From: Myxococcota bacterium
GTDB lineage: Bacteria; Myxococcota; XYA12-FULL-58-9; JALHOP01
Assembly (NCBI GenBank): GCA_022842935.1
Contig: JALHOP010000001.1
Span: 620,001 to 684,000, forward strand
DNA length: 64,000 nt
Direction of reading: 5' to 3'
The position numbers and the translations under genes are program-made. The notes under the pieces are model-generated. The model had not been told where the DNA came from, ran no database searches, and worked only from the letters and a program-made list of their open reading frames with translations. Of the stretch, positions 34,972-43,040 are shown in pieces. Position 1 is the stretch's first letter, and every line of letters starts with the position of its first letter.

Positions 34972-36966
34972 TCAGCGCAGGTGCTGACCGAAAAAGCGGA
35001 TGCTGTTACCAACCATCGAGACGCGATTGCCCCGCTTCGAGGCGCCATGGCCTTCGTCTGCGTAAATCATGAGCTCGGCGGGAAGCTTCTTCAGCTGCAT
35101 CGCGTTGTACATGCTAACCGCCTCGCCGACCGGGACGCGCGGGTCGTTGGCGCCCTGGAGGATGAGCAAGGGCGCCCTGATGCGGTCGATGTAAGTCGAC
35201 GGTGAGAGCTTGGCGAGCGCCTCGTGATCCTTCTCAGGGTCGCCATACTCGGAGATGCGCAGCACACGACGGTAAGGGGCAGTGTTGTTCAGGAAAGTGA
35301 CCAGGTTCGAGATGCCGACGACCGACACGCCAGCATCGTAGGCGCCCGAGAACATCGTCATGCCGACAAGCGCGGAGTAGCCACCGTAGCTACCGCCGTA
35401 GATGCCAATCTTCGGCTCGACGCCACCGACGGCGAACGTCTTCTTCGCCCAGAGCGCGGCGTCTTCGATGTCCGTGATGATGTTGAGGCGCTTCGCGCCG
35501 TCGTCGGCCGCAAGATAGGTCTTGCCGTATCCATCACTGCCGCGCACGTTCGGCGCCACGTGCACGAAGCCCGCGTCGACGAAGAGCTGCGCGGTACCAT
35601 TGAAGCCGCCCATGTATTGGCCTTCCGGGCCCCCGTGGAACTCGATGATCACGGGGCAAAGGGAGCTTACGCATTGCTTCGGTCGGCGCACGAAGGCGGG
35701 GACCGCCGCGCCGTCACGCGCGGGGAAGCTCTCGAGCTTCGATGCGACGAAGCTTGCGGTGTCGATCTCTGGAATGCTCTGCTCGTGCCACGTCTCGGTC
35801 TTGCGCGCCGAGAAGTCGATCACCAGCGTCGCGGGTGGGCGGTCGCCCAGGTCGACGGTGGCGGTCCCATAGCGCCCGCCGCGCGTCAGCGAAACGACTT
35901 CGACGTGGTCGGCCTTGGGGAGAAAGGTCGTCGGCTCGGCTTGCCACGTCTTTCCACGCGCAACCATGACGAAGGGGCGAGTGAAGCCACCTTCGTTCAC
36001 GTGATAAACCAAACGCTTCTTGTCTTCGTCGACAATGAACCCGGCGACGTCGTGGGACGTTTCAGCGGACAGCGGTGTCAGGGTCCCGTCCTTCCAAAGG
36101 TAGAGACGTCGGAACTCCCCGACTTTGGGCGTCTGCACGAGGATCTCACCGGGTCGACCGTAGACCGCCTCGTACTCCACGTTTTCGCCTTGTCCGAATA
36201 GATGTTTGGGCTCAGTGGCGCCGGGTGGTAGCTCCCAATACTCCGACGGCAACGAGCCAACGGCCTTGCGCAAGAGCAGCGTGCCGTCATCGCGGACGTC
36301 GCTCACCGACCAGAGGCCGGGTCCGCTATAGAGTGCTTCGCGAGCGCCAGTGGCAAGCACGTAACGATAAACCACATAGCTGTCCTTGGCGGCGTCGTTG
36401 CTGGTGAAGTAAAGCGACGCCCCATCGCGGCTCAACGTGTGGTAACGGGTTTGCACTCCCTTCACGTGTTGCACTGCCTTCAATGCGCCGCCGCTGACCG
36501 GCATGAGGTAAATGCCCGGGTTCTCCTCGCCGTTCACGTCGCGGCTCACGACGAGCGTCTTGCCGTCGGCGGTGATCGCTTCGACGAAGGTGCGATCGTC
36601 GCCGCTCGTCAACTGCACGGGAAAGTGTTTGGCGCCGTCGATACGCCAGACCTGCTGTTGTCCGCTCACGCGCCAGGTGAACACCAAACGTTTGGCATCC
36701 GGCGTCAATAGCCCCGCCCCGGGACCGTAGAGCTCGACCATCTGCTGGACGTGTTTGGCAATGTCGGGAGGCGGCGTCTTCGGGGCGAACTTCTCGAGGA
36801 TCTCTGGCGGGACGCTCTCGAGGCCGTGTCCGCTGTACGCTTGTCCTTGCTCAACCACTGCCGGCGCGGGTTGCGCGGCCGGCGCGCCAGGGACAGGCAC
36901 CTCAGCGGTTTTGGGCGACGCACAGGCTACGGCCAACAACGACACGACGGATGCGATTCGCAGCAT
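34972..36966 (-). CDS. S9 family prolyl oligopeptidase-like lipoprotein
   Basis: A 664-residue secreted serine peptidase. The signal peptide ends in Leu-Ala-Val-Ala-Cys, so it is probably lipid-anchored in the periplasm or outer membrane. An N-terminal propeller (about 90-410) precedes an alpha/beta hydrolase domain. The catalytic triad is seen as Ser526 in Gly-Gly-Ser-Tyr-Gly-Gly, Asp608 in Gln-Gly-Ala-Asn-Asp-Pro-Arg-Val-Pro and His640 in Asp-Glu-Gly-His-Gly. These are classic S9 signatures. The start at ATG 36966 was chosen because the signal peptide begins there; a GTG at 36984 is the alternative. It lies behind the Glu/Leu dehydrogenase gene on the same strand. Confidence 0.93.
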   Translation of the reverse strand: MLRIASVVSLLAVACASPKTAEVPVPGAPAAQPAPAVVEQGQAYSGHGLESVPPEILEKFAPKTPPPDIAKHVQQMVELYGPGAGLLTPDAKRLVFTWRVSGQQQVWRIDGAKHFPVQLTSGDDRTFVEAITADGKTLVVSRDVNGEENPGIYLMPVSGGALKAVQHVKGVQTRYHTLSRDGASLYFTSNDAAKDSYVVYRYVLATGAREALYSGPGLWSVSDVRDDGTLLLRKAVGSLPSEYWELPPGATEPKHLFGQGENVEYEAVYGRPGEILVQTPKVGEFRRLYLWKDGTLTPLSAETSHDVAGFIVDEDKKRLVYHVNEGGFTRPFVMVARGKTWQAEPTTFLPKADHVEVVSLTRGGRYGTATVDLGDRPPATLVIDFSARKTETWHEQSIPEIDTASFVASKLESFPARDGAAVPAFVRRPKQCVSSLCPVIIEFHGGPEGQYMGGFNGTAQLFVDAGFVHVAPNVRGSDGYGKTYLAADDGAKRLNIITDIEDAALWAKKTFAVGGVEPKIGIYGGSYGGYSALVGMTMFSGAYDAGVSVVGISNLVTFLNNTAPYRRVLRISEYGDPEKDHEALAKLSPSTYIDRIRAPLLILQGANDPRVPVGEAVSMYNAMQLKKLPAELMIYADEGHGASKRGNRVSMVGNSIRFFGQHLR

Positions 36967-36997
36967 AGCGCGGTCAAGCCACACCGCGATCGAACGA

Positions 36998-38287
36998 TCA
37001 AGCCCGCGTCAGTGCCTCGATGATCGCGCGCGGTCGTCCAGGGAAGATCGGGTGGGGCTCTCGGGCCAGCTCGTCGGCGAGCGCGACCGCGGCTTCGCCC
37101 TCGGAGATGCCGTCGCGCTCGGCGCGCATGAGCACTTCCCGGGTAATGACCGGAATTGCGTACCGGAACTCGGTGCCGAAGTGACGCTCGATGGCCGGGT
37201 CGGGAGTCACATAGCCGTACTGCTCGTTAGCGCAGTTGACGATGCCCATGCGGTTGGTGAGGAAGTCGGGAACATAGGTGATGCCGCGCTCGCGCAGAGC
37301 GCGACCATCGCGGTCGGGGTCGTCAAGCTGATTGTTGGCGGCGCCACAGATGATCTTTGTCTGCAGGAGCGGAATGGTCGTCGCGTCAATGACGGCGCCG
37401 AGCGCGCAGGGCGCCAGGATGTCGCAGGGGGTGCTCAAGACCGACTGATCGCCGCGGGCGAGCAAACGTAGCTCGAGCGGCTTGCCTGCGAGCTCGTGGC
37501 GCCGCTTTTCGACCAGCGCGTCCGAAACGTCGCTCGCGATGACCTTGGCGACGCCGTGCTCGAAGAGCAGTGACAACAGCGGGCCACCGACGTTACCGAC
37601 GCCCTGCACGACGACCGTCTTGCCGGCGAGCGTCCCCATTTTGCGATAGGCGAGAGCTGCCTGCATGCCGGCGATGACGCCACGCGCGGTGTGCGGCGAT
37701 GGGTCACCACTTCCACCCATCTCAGGAGGGATGCAGGTGACGAATCGCGATCGCGCGTAGATGGCCGCGATGTCGCGCGTGAACACTCCGACGTCTTCGG
37801 CTGTGACGTAACACCCGCGCAGCGCCGTCATCAGGTCACCGTAGGCGTTGAACGCCGAGTCGCGCTTGGCACGATCGTCGAGCTTGCCGCCCGGCCCCAT
37901 GCCAATGACGCCTTTGCCGCCACCCCAGAAGAGTCCGGCGAGGGCATTCTTGCGGGTCATGCCCTGCGATAGGCGAAGACCGTCGCGCAAGTAGCCGCGC
38001 AGGTCATCATAGCCCCATAGACGGGTCCCACCCGCGCCGGCGCCACGCGTGGTGTCGTGCACGAAAGCGCCGAGTAGCAAATCGAGCTCCGCATGCGGTC
38101 GCAAAAAAACCGCCTCGTGGCCGGAGAAGCCGGACCGTGGATCCGCGAAGAACCCGATCAAGGGGGCGAGGACCTCATGAGAAACGCGAACGTGACCACC
38201 TTCGCGAACCGCCCAGGCGAGATTGATGCGCTTCTCGCGCAACATCGCCGCGACGCGGTCGGGGGCGAGACTCAGAACGTCGGTCAT
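36998..38287 (-). CDS. Glu/Leu/Phe/Val dehydrogenase family enzyme
   Basis: A 429-residue NAD(P)-dependent amino acid dehydrogenase. The N-terminal catalytic domain has the conserved Gly-Gly-Gly-Lys-Gly segment with the catalytic Lys, and Thr-Ala-Glu-Asp-Val-Gly, typical of Leu/Phe dehydrogenases; the C-terminal Rossmann part has Gln-Gly-Val-Gly-Asn-Val-Gly. The Glu-specific motifs are not obvious, so a Leu- or Val-type dehydrogenase is more likely than Glu dehydrogenase. It is about 65 residues longer than Bacillus LeuDH, with extra sequence at both ends. It is followed by the S9 peptidase. Confidence 0.88.
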   Translation of the reverse strand: MTDVLSLAPDRVAAMLREKRINLAWAVREGGHVRVSHEVLAPLIGFFADPRSGFSGHEAVFLRPHAELDLLLGAFVHDTTRGAGAGGTRLWGYDDLRGYLRDGLRLSQGMTRKNALAGLFWGGGKGVIGMGPGGKLDDRAKRDSAFNAYGDLMTALRGCYVTAEDVGVFTRDIAAIYARSRFVTCIPPEMGGSGDPSPHTARGVIAGMQAALAYRKMGTLAGKTVVVQGVGNVGGPLLSLLFEHGVAKVIASDVSDALVEKRRHELAGKPLELRLLARGDQSVLSTPCDILAPCALGAVIDATTIPLLQTKIICGAANNQLDDPDRDGRALRERGITYVPDFLTNRMGIVNCANEQYGYVTPDPAIERHFGTEFRYAIPVITREVLMRAERDGISEGEAAVALADELAREPHPIFPGRPRAIIEALTRA

Positions 38288-38302
38288 CGCTACAACGTCC
38301 GA

Positions 38303-38773
38303 TCAGCGAGGTGCGTCGGGATTGGAGGGCGGTGCAGTCGGACCTTTGCCAGCTTCGGTGTCCGTCTTGCTATCGGTCGTCGGAGTGGCCGCACCCGTGG
38401 CGCTCGTGGGCTCGACCTTCGGTGTCTCGCCGCCGTTGGCCTTCACCGCGTCGTCTTTGCCCGCGTCACTCGTCGGCTTGTCGTCGCTCGTCGTGTCGGT
38501 GGCCGCTGGCTTGTTGCTCTCGAGAGCGCGCTCGACCGCGGAACGCTGACGCGAGCTGATGGTCGCGAGCGTAAACGAGGTGACGAAAAAGACCATTGCG
38601 GCGCCCGAGGTGACCCGGGTCATGAAGTCGCCGGCGCCGCGGCCGCCGAAGATTTGAGCGCTCGCACCGCCGAAAGTCGAGCTCAAGCCCCCGCCCTTAC
38701 CCGACTGCAACAGAACCACCAGAATGAGGAGCACGCAGGTGACGACGTGAATGATGGTGATGAGGGTGTTCAT
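38303..38773 (-). CDS. secG: SecG, protein-export membrane protein
   Basis: A 156-residue SecG-like protein, the small subunit of the SecYEG translocon. Two membrane spans (about 4-22 and 54-74) flank the typical Gly-Lys-Gly-Gly-Gly-Leu-Ser-Ser-Thr-Phe-Gly-Gly loop, which is highly conserved in SecG. After the second span comes a long hydrophilic tail (about 75-156) rich in Lys, Thr, Asp, Ala and Pro, which is much longer than in E. coli and probably unstructured. It follows a tRNA-Leu gene by 53 bases, on the same strand. Confidence 0.93.
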   Translation of the reverse strand: MNTLITIIHVVTCVLLILVVLLQSGKGGGLSSTFGGASAQIFGGRGAGDFMTRVTSGAAMVFFVTSFTLATISSRQRSAVERALESNKPAATDTTSDDKPTSDAGKDDAVKANGGETPKVEPTSATGAATPTTDSKTDTEAGKGPTAPPSNPDAPR

Positions 38774-38826
38774 CGGAGGCCTTCAGTTTCCCGCCTCGGA
38801 GGCGGGCAAAAACAAAAAACGTCGAA

Positions 38827-38910
38827 TGCGGTAGGAGAGACTCGAACTCACACGGTATTTCTACCGCCAGCCCCTCAAGCTGGTGCGTCTACCAATTCCG
38901 CCACTACCGC
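38827..38910 (-). tRNA. tRNA-Leu (anticodon GAG)
   Basis: A class II tRNA read on the minus strand. The 7-base acceptor stem pairs (GCGGTAG with CTACCGC), a discriminator A is at 38827 and CCA is not encoded. The D arm has the typical Leu form with Gly-Gly (GG) in its loop, the anticodon stem CCAGC/GCTGG encloses TTGAGGG giving anticodon GAG, and a long variable arm follows. In the T arm, the second pair of the stem is a T-T mismatch. It is the first gene before secG. Confidence 0.95.
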
Positions 38911-38991
38911 TTGGTGACGCGCGCAAATAGCAAGTGACTTCTGGCCTGTCAATCAAAGCCGGATCGAGCTAAGGCAGGCCCAGGTTTTTTT

Positions 38992-40317
38992 ATGGGTCTG
39001 CGGGCAAAACTGGCGTTCGCCGTCCTCTCTGTCGTGGTGCTCGCGGTGACCGCCTATGGCTTCACCACCATTCGCCACGAAGAGCGGGTGCTCCAGCGTG
39101 AGACCGAGGGGCGGGCCGTTGCGCTTCTCCGCGCCTTCGCGATCCCCTGCGGGGTCGCCATGGCGAATAACGATACGCCGACGCTCGACAACTACGTCGT
39201 GAAGCTCTCCGAAGCCGCGACCAGCCTCGACCTGCGCTACATGGCTGTGCTCGACTTCCAGGGGCGTGTGGTCTCGCATACGCGTCAGGGCGAATTCGGA
39301 AAGGTCTACGACGATCCGTTTACGCGGACCGCTCTCGCGGCTGAGTCCCCGCAGACGCGCACCCTCGTCGAGGGCAGCGAGCCGGTGCTCGAAGCTGCGG
39401 TGCCCGTGGTGAGCGGTCTGCGCTGGGGCACCATCCGCGCCTCCTTCAGCCTCTCGAACGTCGAGGAGGCGATCGCGGCACGCCGTACGCGGGTGTTCGT
39501 CTTTGCGCTCGTGATGATGTCGATCCCGGGCCTCATTGCGTTTCTGACGCTCCACCGGCTCGTCGTGCGTCCCATCGAAAAGATGCAGGGAATGGCCGAG
39601 AGAGTCAGTCGTGGCGAGCTGGCGGCGCGCGTCGCCATCCGCAGTGGCGACGAGGTTGGCCAACTTGCCGAGCAGCTCAACGCCATGGCCCAGCGCATCG
39701 AGGACTACACTGCCTCGCTCGAGAAACGCGTCGAAGAGCGCACCCACGAGCTCGCCGCCGCGAATTCGCAGCTCGTCGAGGCCAATCAGCAGCTCGAGCG
39801 TCTCGCTAAAACGGACCCGCTCACGGGCTTGTACAATCGCCGGCAGTTCATGGAACAGCTCGACTTCGAGATCCGGCGTGGCGCTCGCAATCCCCACCAG
39901 TTCGCGCTCATCCTGCTCGATGTCGACCATTTCAAGAGCTACAACGACACCCACGGCCACAGCGCGGGCGACGAGCTCTTGCAGCGCATGGCCGCCCTCT
40001 TGTCCCTGAACCTGCGTGGCACGGACGTGATCGCCCGCTACGGGGGAGAGGAGTTTGTCGTCCTCCTCCTCGACACTGGGGCGGACGAGGGCTACGCGAC
40101 GGCGAACAAGCTCCAGCAAGTGGTCGAGGCGCAGCCCTTCCCCCGCGAAGAAACCCAACCGGGGGGCAAGCTCACCATCAGCGTTGGCGTCTCGTTTTAT
40201 CCCCACGACTCGCGCGACGGCCGTAAGCTCATCGATTACGCCGACAGGGCGCTCTACAAATCGAAAGAGCGTGGCCGAAACACCGTGACGCGCTGGGCCG
40301 ACGTACGAGAGAGCTGA
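38992..40317 (+). CDS. membrane diguanylate cyclase (HAMP-GGDEF)
   Basis: A 441-residue inner membrane protein. A first span (about 6-27), a periplasmic sensor of about 125 residues, a second span (about 165-187), HAMP (about 188-240), coiled coil, and a GGDEF domain (about 270-435). The active-site motif is Gly-Gly-Glu-Glu-Phe in Arg-Tyr-Gly-Gly-Glu-Glu-Phe, and an RxxD inhibitory site (Arg-Gly-Thr-Asp) lies five residues before it, so product feedback is expected. It makes cyclic di-GMP in response to an external signal. No EAL domain. The ATG is preceded by AGG and a T run. It starts about 80 bases after the tRNA-Leu gene, in the opposite direction. Confidence 0.95.
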   Translation: MGLRAKLAFAVLSVVVLAVTAYGFTTIRHEERVLQRETEGRAVALLRAFAIPCGVAMANNDTPTLDNYVVKLSEAATSLDLRYMAVLDFQGRVVSHTRQGEFGKVYDDPFTRTALAAESPQTRTLVEGSEPVLEAAVPVVSGLRWGTIRASFSLSNVEEAIAARRTRVFVFALVMMSIPGLIAFLTLHRLVVRPIEKMQGMAERVSRGELAARVAIRSGDEVGQLAEQLNAMAQRIEDYTASLEKRVEERTHELAAANSQLVEANQQLERLAKTDPLTGLYNRRQFMEQLDFEIRRGARNPHQFALILLDVDHFKSYNDTHGHSAGDELLQRMAALLSLNLRGTDVIARYGGEEFVVLLLDTGADEGYATANKLQQVVEAQPFPREETQPGGKLTISVGVSFYPHDSRDGRKLIDYADRALYKSKERGRNTVTRWADVRES

Positions 40318-40374
40318 AACGGAGACCTTGCGCCACGTTGACACGCCCAAAAGCCTTCTGTAGTTGCCTGCGGC

Positions 40375-40659
40375 ATGGCGACGATGATCACCGAAGAGTG
40401 CATTAGCTGTGGGGCCTGCGAGCCCGAGTGCCCGAACGAGGCGATCAGCGAAGGTCCGGATATTTACGTCATCGACCCGATGCGCTGCACCGAGTGCGTC
40501 GGCCACTTCGATGAAGAGCAATGCGCCGCTGTTTGCCCTGTCGACTGCTGCGTGACCGATCCGAACAACAACGAGGGCGAAGAGACACTGATCGCCCGCG
40601 CCAAGACCTTGCACCCCGACAAGTCGTTCAACGATCAGTTTCCATCGCGCTTCAAGTAA
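40375..40659 (+). CDS. ferredoxin, 2[4Fe-4S] (YfhL/FdxA-like)
   Basis: A 94-residue ferredoxin. Cluster motifs are Cys-Ile-Ser-Cys-Gly-Ala-Cys-Glu-Pro-Glu-Cys-Pro and, in the second half, Cys-Thr-Glu-Cys-Val-Gly-His-Phe-Asp-Glu-Glu-Gln-Cys followed by Cys-Pro. The insertion between Cys-x-x-Cys and the next Cys in the second half is characteristic of the YfhL type. The second cluster may have an altered potential. No ribosome site is obvious just before the ATG; TTGACA at 40338-40343, with TAGTTG 17 bases on, would give a very short leader. Its end overlaps the convergent YkgJ-type gene by 25 bases. Confidence 0.93.
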   Translation: MATMITEECISCGACEPECPNEAISEGPDIYVIDPMRCTECVGHFDEEQCAAVCPVDCCVTDPNNNEGEETLIARAKTLHPDKSFNDQFPSRFK

Positions 40660-41267
40660 GCGTCGTCGTCGAGCGACACCTGCTCGTAGTCTTCGGGCAA
40701 TGACTCCCCTGGATGGTCGGGGGTGGGGTGATGAACCGCGACGCTCGGATTGACGATGTTGAGCCCGGGACGCGTCTTCATCGCCGCTACAGACCGGGCG
40801 GCGACGCGGTAGCTGCAGTCCGGGAGCAAACTCGGCGCTCCGCGCGACGGCACTACGGGGTACGTCCTGCAGACTAACGGCCTGCGCCAATAGATGCCGC
40901 ACGTATTGTCCGCTTGCAGATGTCCGCACCGAAACAGCACCTCGCCATTCGGGCCGCGTGCGTAAGCTTCGAATCTGTGGGTCGCGCGGTGGTAGGCGAT
41001 GAAGCCGCGCAGAAGCAAAGCCGAGCGCTTGACGAGGCCGGGAGGGTCACCGACGAGGCTTCGACAGCACGCCCCGCACCGATGACAGCTGCCGAGAAGC
41101 ACATGGCTTGGCGGCGCGAGCCACCGCACGAGCGCTTGCGCGGCGAGGTCGAGCTTGATGAGACCAACGCCCACGAGCGCAACAACGCGCCTCGTGACGA
41201 AGCCGCGTGACGATAGCTCCGCGATAGCGGCTGCGAGCAGCAGCCAGGGTACGAGCACGCTGATCAT
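40635..41267 (-). CDS. YkgJ-family cysteine cluster protein
   Basis: A 210-residue protein. After an N-terminal hydrophobic segment (about 4-20) comes the YkgJ signature Cys-His-Arg-Cys-Gly-Ala-Cys-Cys, with the downstream Cys of Arg-Cys-Gly-His and Asn-Thr-Cys-Gly-Ile-Tyr...Pro-Leu-Val-Cys-Arg-Thr-Tyr-Pro. Members probably bind a metal or iron-sulfur cluster; the biochemical role is not settled. The ATG overlaps the end of the Smr gene by four bases (ATGA). The 3' end overlaps the ferredoxin gene on the other strand. The N-terminal membrane segment is uncommon in the family. Confidence 0.88.
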   Translation of the reverse strand: MISVLVPWLLLAAAIAELSSRGFVTRRVVALVGVGLIKLDLAAQALVRWLAPPSHVLLGSCHRCGACCRSLVGDPPGLVKRSALLLRGFIAYHRATHRFEAYARGPNGEVLFRCGHLQADNTCGIYWRRPLVCRTYPVVPSRGAPSLLPDCSYRVAARSVAAMKTRPGLNIVNPSVAVHHPTPDHPGESLPEDYEQVSLDDDAYLKRDGN

Positions 41268-42025
41268 GGGCCAGCGTACGGGCGGGCGCCCAAGCGACGT
41301 AGCAAAACGTAGAATGCGCCAGGGCCGCCATCGACCGAGCGCGCCGTGCAGTAGGCGAGGACGTGCGAGCGAAGAGGGAATCGCCCAAGCCAGCGGGGTA
41401 GGGCCTCGCGCAGCACCGAGATCCCGCCGGGTGAGCTCTTGCCTCGTCCGGTGATCACCAACACGCAGCGTTCGCCGTCCCGACGGGCCGCGGCGATGAA
41501 GTCCGTCAATGCGACCTTGGCGTCGTCACGCGTGTATCCATGCAGGTCGACGTGTCGGCGAAAGGGGAAGGTACCCTCCCGTAGACTCTCGACTAACGCG
41601 TGGCTGACGCCGGGTGCGGAGCCCGAGTAGAACTCCTCCGACTCGACGACGTGAAACGGTGTATCGCCCTCGACCAGCGCTTGCAGCTCGGCGAGGGCGA
41701 GCGTGTCGTCATCGGGGAGAGCCGACTCGAGGCGCTTCTCGGGCTCGACGCGCTTGGTGTTCTTCGCGGGGATGGGAGCGATGCCGCCGACAGCCCGTAG
41801 GAACTCGTCGGACTCGGAGGCGCTGACCCCAGTGTCGGCCGATGCGGGCGAGTTTCGGCTATCAGCCATTTGTGCTCGGCTATCGGTCTTCGGCGGTCGG
41901 CCGTCCGCATTCGGTGAGCGGCCACTGGCTTTGGCCGATCGGCTTTCCGCCTTCGGCGCTCCAGCGCCCAGCGTCTTCAGCTTCGCGAACGGCGAATTGA
42001 ACCCTGCCTTGTCCTTCTTCGCCAT
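41264..42025 (-). CDS. Smr domain protein with heptad-repeat linker
   Basis: A 253-residue protein. The C-terminal half holds an Smr domain: Val-Asp-Leu-His-Gly-Tyr-Thr-Arg-Asp-Asp-Ala and Val-Leu-Val-Ile-Thr-Gly-Arg-Gly-Lys-Ser-Ser-Pro-Gly-Gly, as in the Smr/MutS2 nuclease domain. The N-terminus has a linker of five 7-residue repeats (residues 26-60) and a mixed-charge region. Smr proteins act on branched or nicked nucleic acid or on RNA; the role here is not known. The ATG at 42025 was chosen because upstream reading is out of line with the kinase gene. It lies 73 bases behind the Ser/Thr kinase gene and overlaps the next gene. Confidence 0.92.
   Translation of the reverse strand: MAKKDKAGFNSPFAKLKTLGAGAPKAESRSAKASGRSPNADGRPPKTDSRAQMADSRNSPASADTGVSASESDEFLRAVGGIAPIPAKNTKRVEPEKRLESALPDDDTLALAELQALVEGDTPFHVVESEEFYSGSAPGVSHALVESLREGTFPFRRHVDLHGYTRDDAKVALTDFIAAARRDGERCVLVITGRGKSSPGGISVLREALPRWLGRFPLRSHVLAYCTARSVDGGPGAFYVLLRRLGARPYAGP
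41846..41950 (-). repeat. five 21-bp tandem coding repeats
   Basis: Residues 26-60 of the Smr protein are five 7-residue units with the shape Ala-[Glu/Asp/Ser]-[Ser/Gly]-Arg-x-x-x. At DNA level the 21-base units share the core GATAGCCGA or close variants. The last two are the most alike, so slippage may have helped to build the array. Confidence 0.7.
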
Positions 42026-42098
42026 GACGCTCGTTCCGCTCGTTTCATCGCACGTGTTTCGTGGCCTCGCCGCTCGTTCGGCCGCCTCCGACGCGGCG

Positions 42099-43040
42099 CT
42101 ACGACAATCGCTGCGTGAGGAGCTGCACGAGCTGGGCATCGCTGAACGTCTGCCCGTATTTGGTGCGGTACACGACCAGCTCGTCCATCAGCTCGCGCGC
42201 GGTCGGGAAGCGCTTGCGCTCTTTTTTGTGCAGCGCCTTCTCGAGGATCTTTGCAAGCGGCTTGGGGACCTCGGGATTGAGCTTGCGCAGGTTTGGCACC
42301 TTCGCTGCCTTGATGCGCAACATGACCTCGAGCTCGTTCTCACCGACGAAGGCGCGTTCACCCGCCAGCATTTCGAACAAGACAATCGACGCGCTCCATA
42401 GATCGATGGCTTGTGTCGGTGATTCGCCAGCGATTTGCTCGGGCGACAAGTAACCGAGCTTGCCCTTGAGCGACCCCGCCATGGTCCACCCTTCGACGCC
42501 GACGAGCTTGGCGACTCCGAAGTCGCCGAGCTTCACCTGGCCGGTCACCGAGATGTAAATGTTCGACGGCGTGACGTCGCGATGCACGATGCCAAGCGCG
42601 CGGCCCGATACCGTCTTTGCTTGATGGACGTAGTCGAGTCCCTTGAGCATCTCGATGGCGATGTGCACCGCGATATCGATGTCGAAGCGGCGGCCGAGCT
42701 GCACCAGGCGATCAGTGATCTGACCCAGATCTTTGCCGTGCACGTACTCCATCGCCATGTAGTAGCGACCGTTGGCTTCGCCCGAATCGTGAACGCGGAT
42801 GACGTTCGGATGCTCGAGGAGCAAGGTCACGTCGGCTTCGGTCAAGAAGAGGTCGACGGCGTCCCGATTGCTCTCGAGCTCCTGGTGAAGGCGCTTGACG
42901 ACCACCGGCGGCGTGTTTGGCTGTTGACCGTCTCTATACGCGAGAAAGACCTCGGCCATGCCACCCTGTCCGATTTTGCGGACAAGAGTATATGGACCGA
43001 AGCGCTCACGGAGCTCGGCAGGAGCCTCGGCTGTCGTCAC
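42099..43040 (-). CDS. cytosolic Ser/Thr protein kinase
   Basis: A 313-residue Hanks-type kinase with no membrane span. Gly-rich loop Gly-Gln-Gly-Gly-Met-Ala-Glu-Val-Phe, ATP Lys49 (Val-Val-Val-Lys-Arg), catalytic loop His153-Arg-Asp155-Val-Thr-Pro-Ser-Asn and metal-binding Asp173-Phe-Gly are intact. Val-Thr instead of the common Leu-Lys in the catalytic loop is a mild variant seen in myxobacterial kinases. Almost all of the protein is kinase domain, so partner proteins must give it input. It overlaps the histidine kinase gene before it by four bases, which suggests that both belong to one pathway. Confidence 0.95.
   Translation of the reverse strand: MTTAEAPAELRERFGPYTLVRKIGQGGMAEVFLAYRDGQQPNTPPVVVKRLHQELESNRDAVDLFLTEADVTLLLEHPNVIRVHDSGEANGRYYMAMEYVHGKDLGQITDRLVQLGRRFDIDIAVHIAIEMLKGLDYVHQAKTVSGRALGIVHRDVTPSNIYISVTGQVKLGDFGVAKLVGVEGWTMAGSLKGKLGYLSPEQIAGESPTQAIDLWSASIVLFEMLAGERAFVGENELEVMLRIKAAKVPNLRKLNPEVPKPLAKILEKALHKKERKRFPTARELMDELVVYRTKYGQTFSDAQLVQLLTQRLS

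Noticed and set aside
38785-38826. Terminator-like stem between the tRNA and secG
   Set aside because: On the minus strand the T-rich run comes before the stem rather than after it.
38953-40929. Minus-strand open frame of 658 codons over the diguanylate cyclase and ferredoxin
   Set aside because: The plus strand encodes full GGDEF and ferredoxin motifs; the minus frame shows none.
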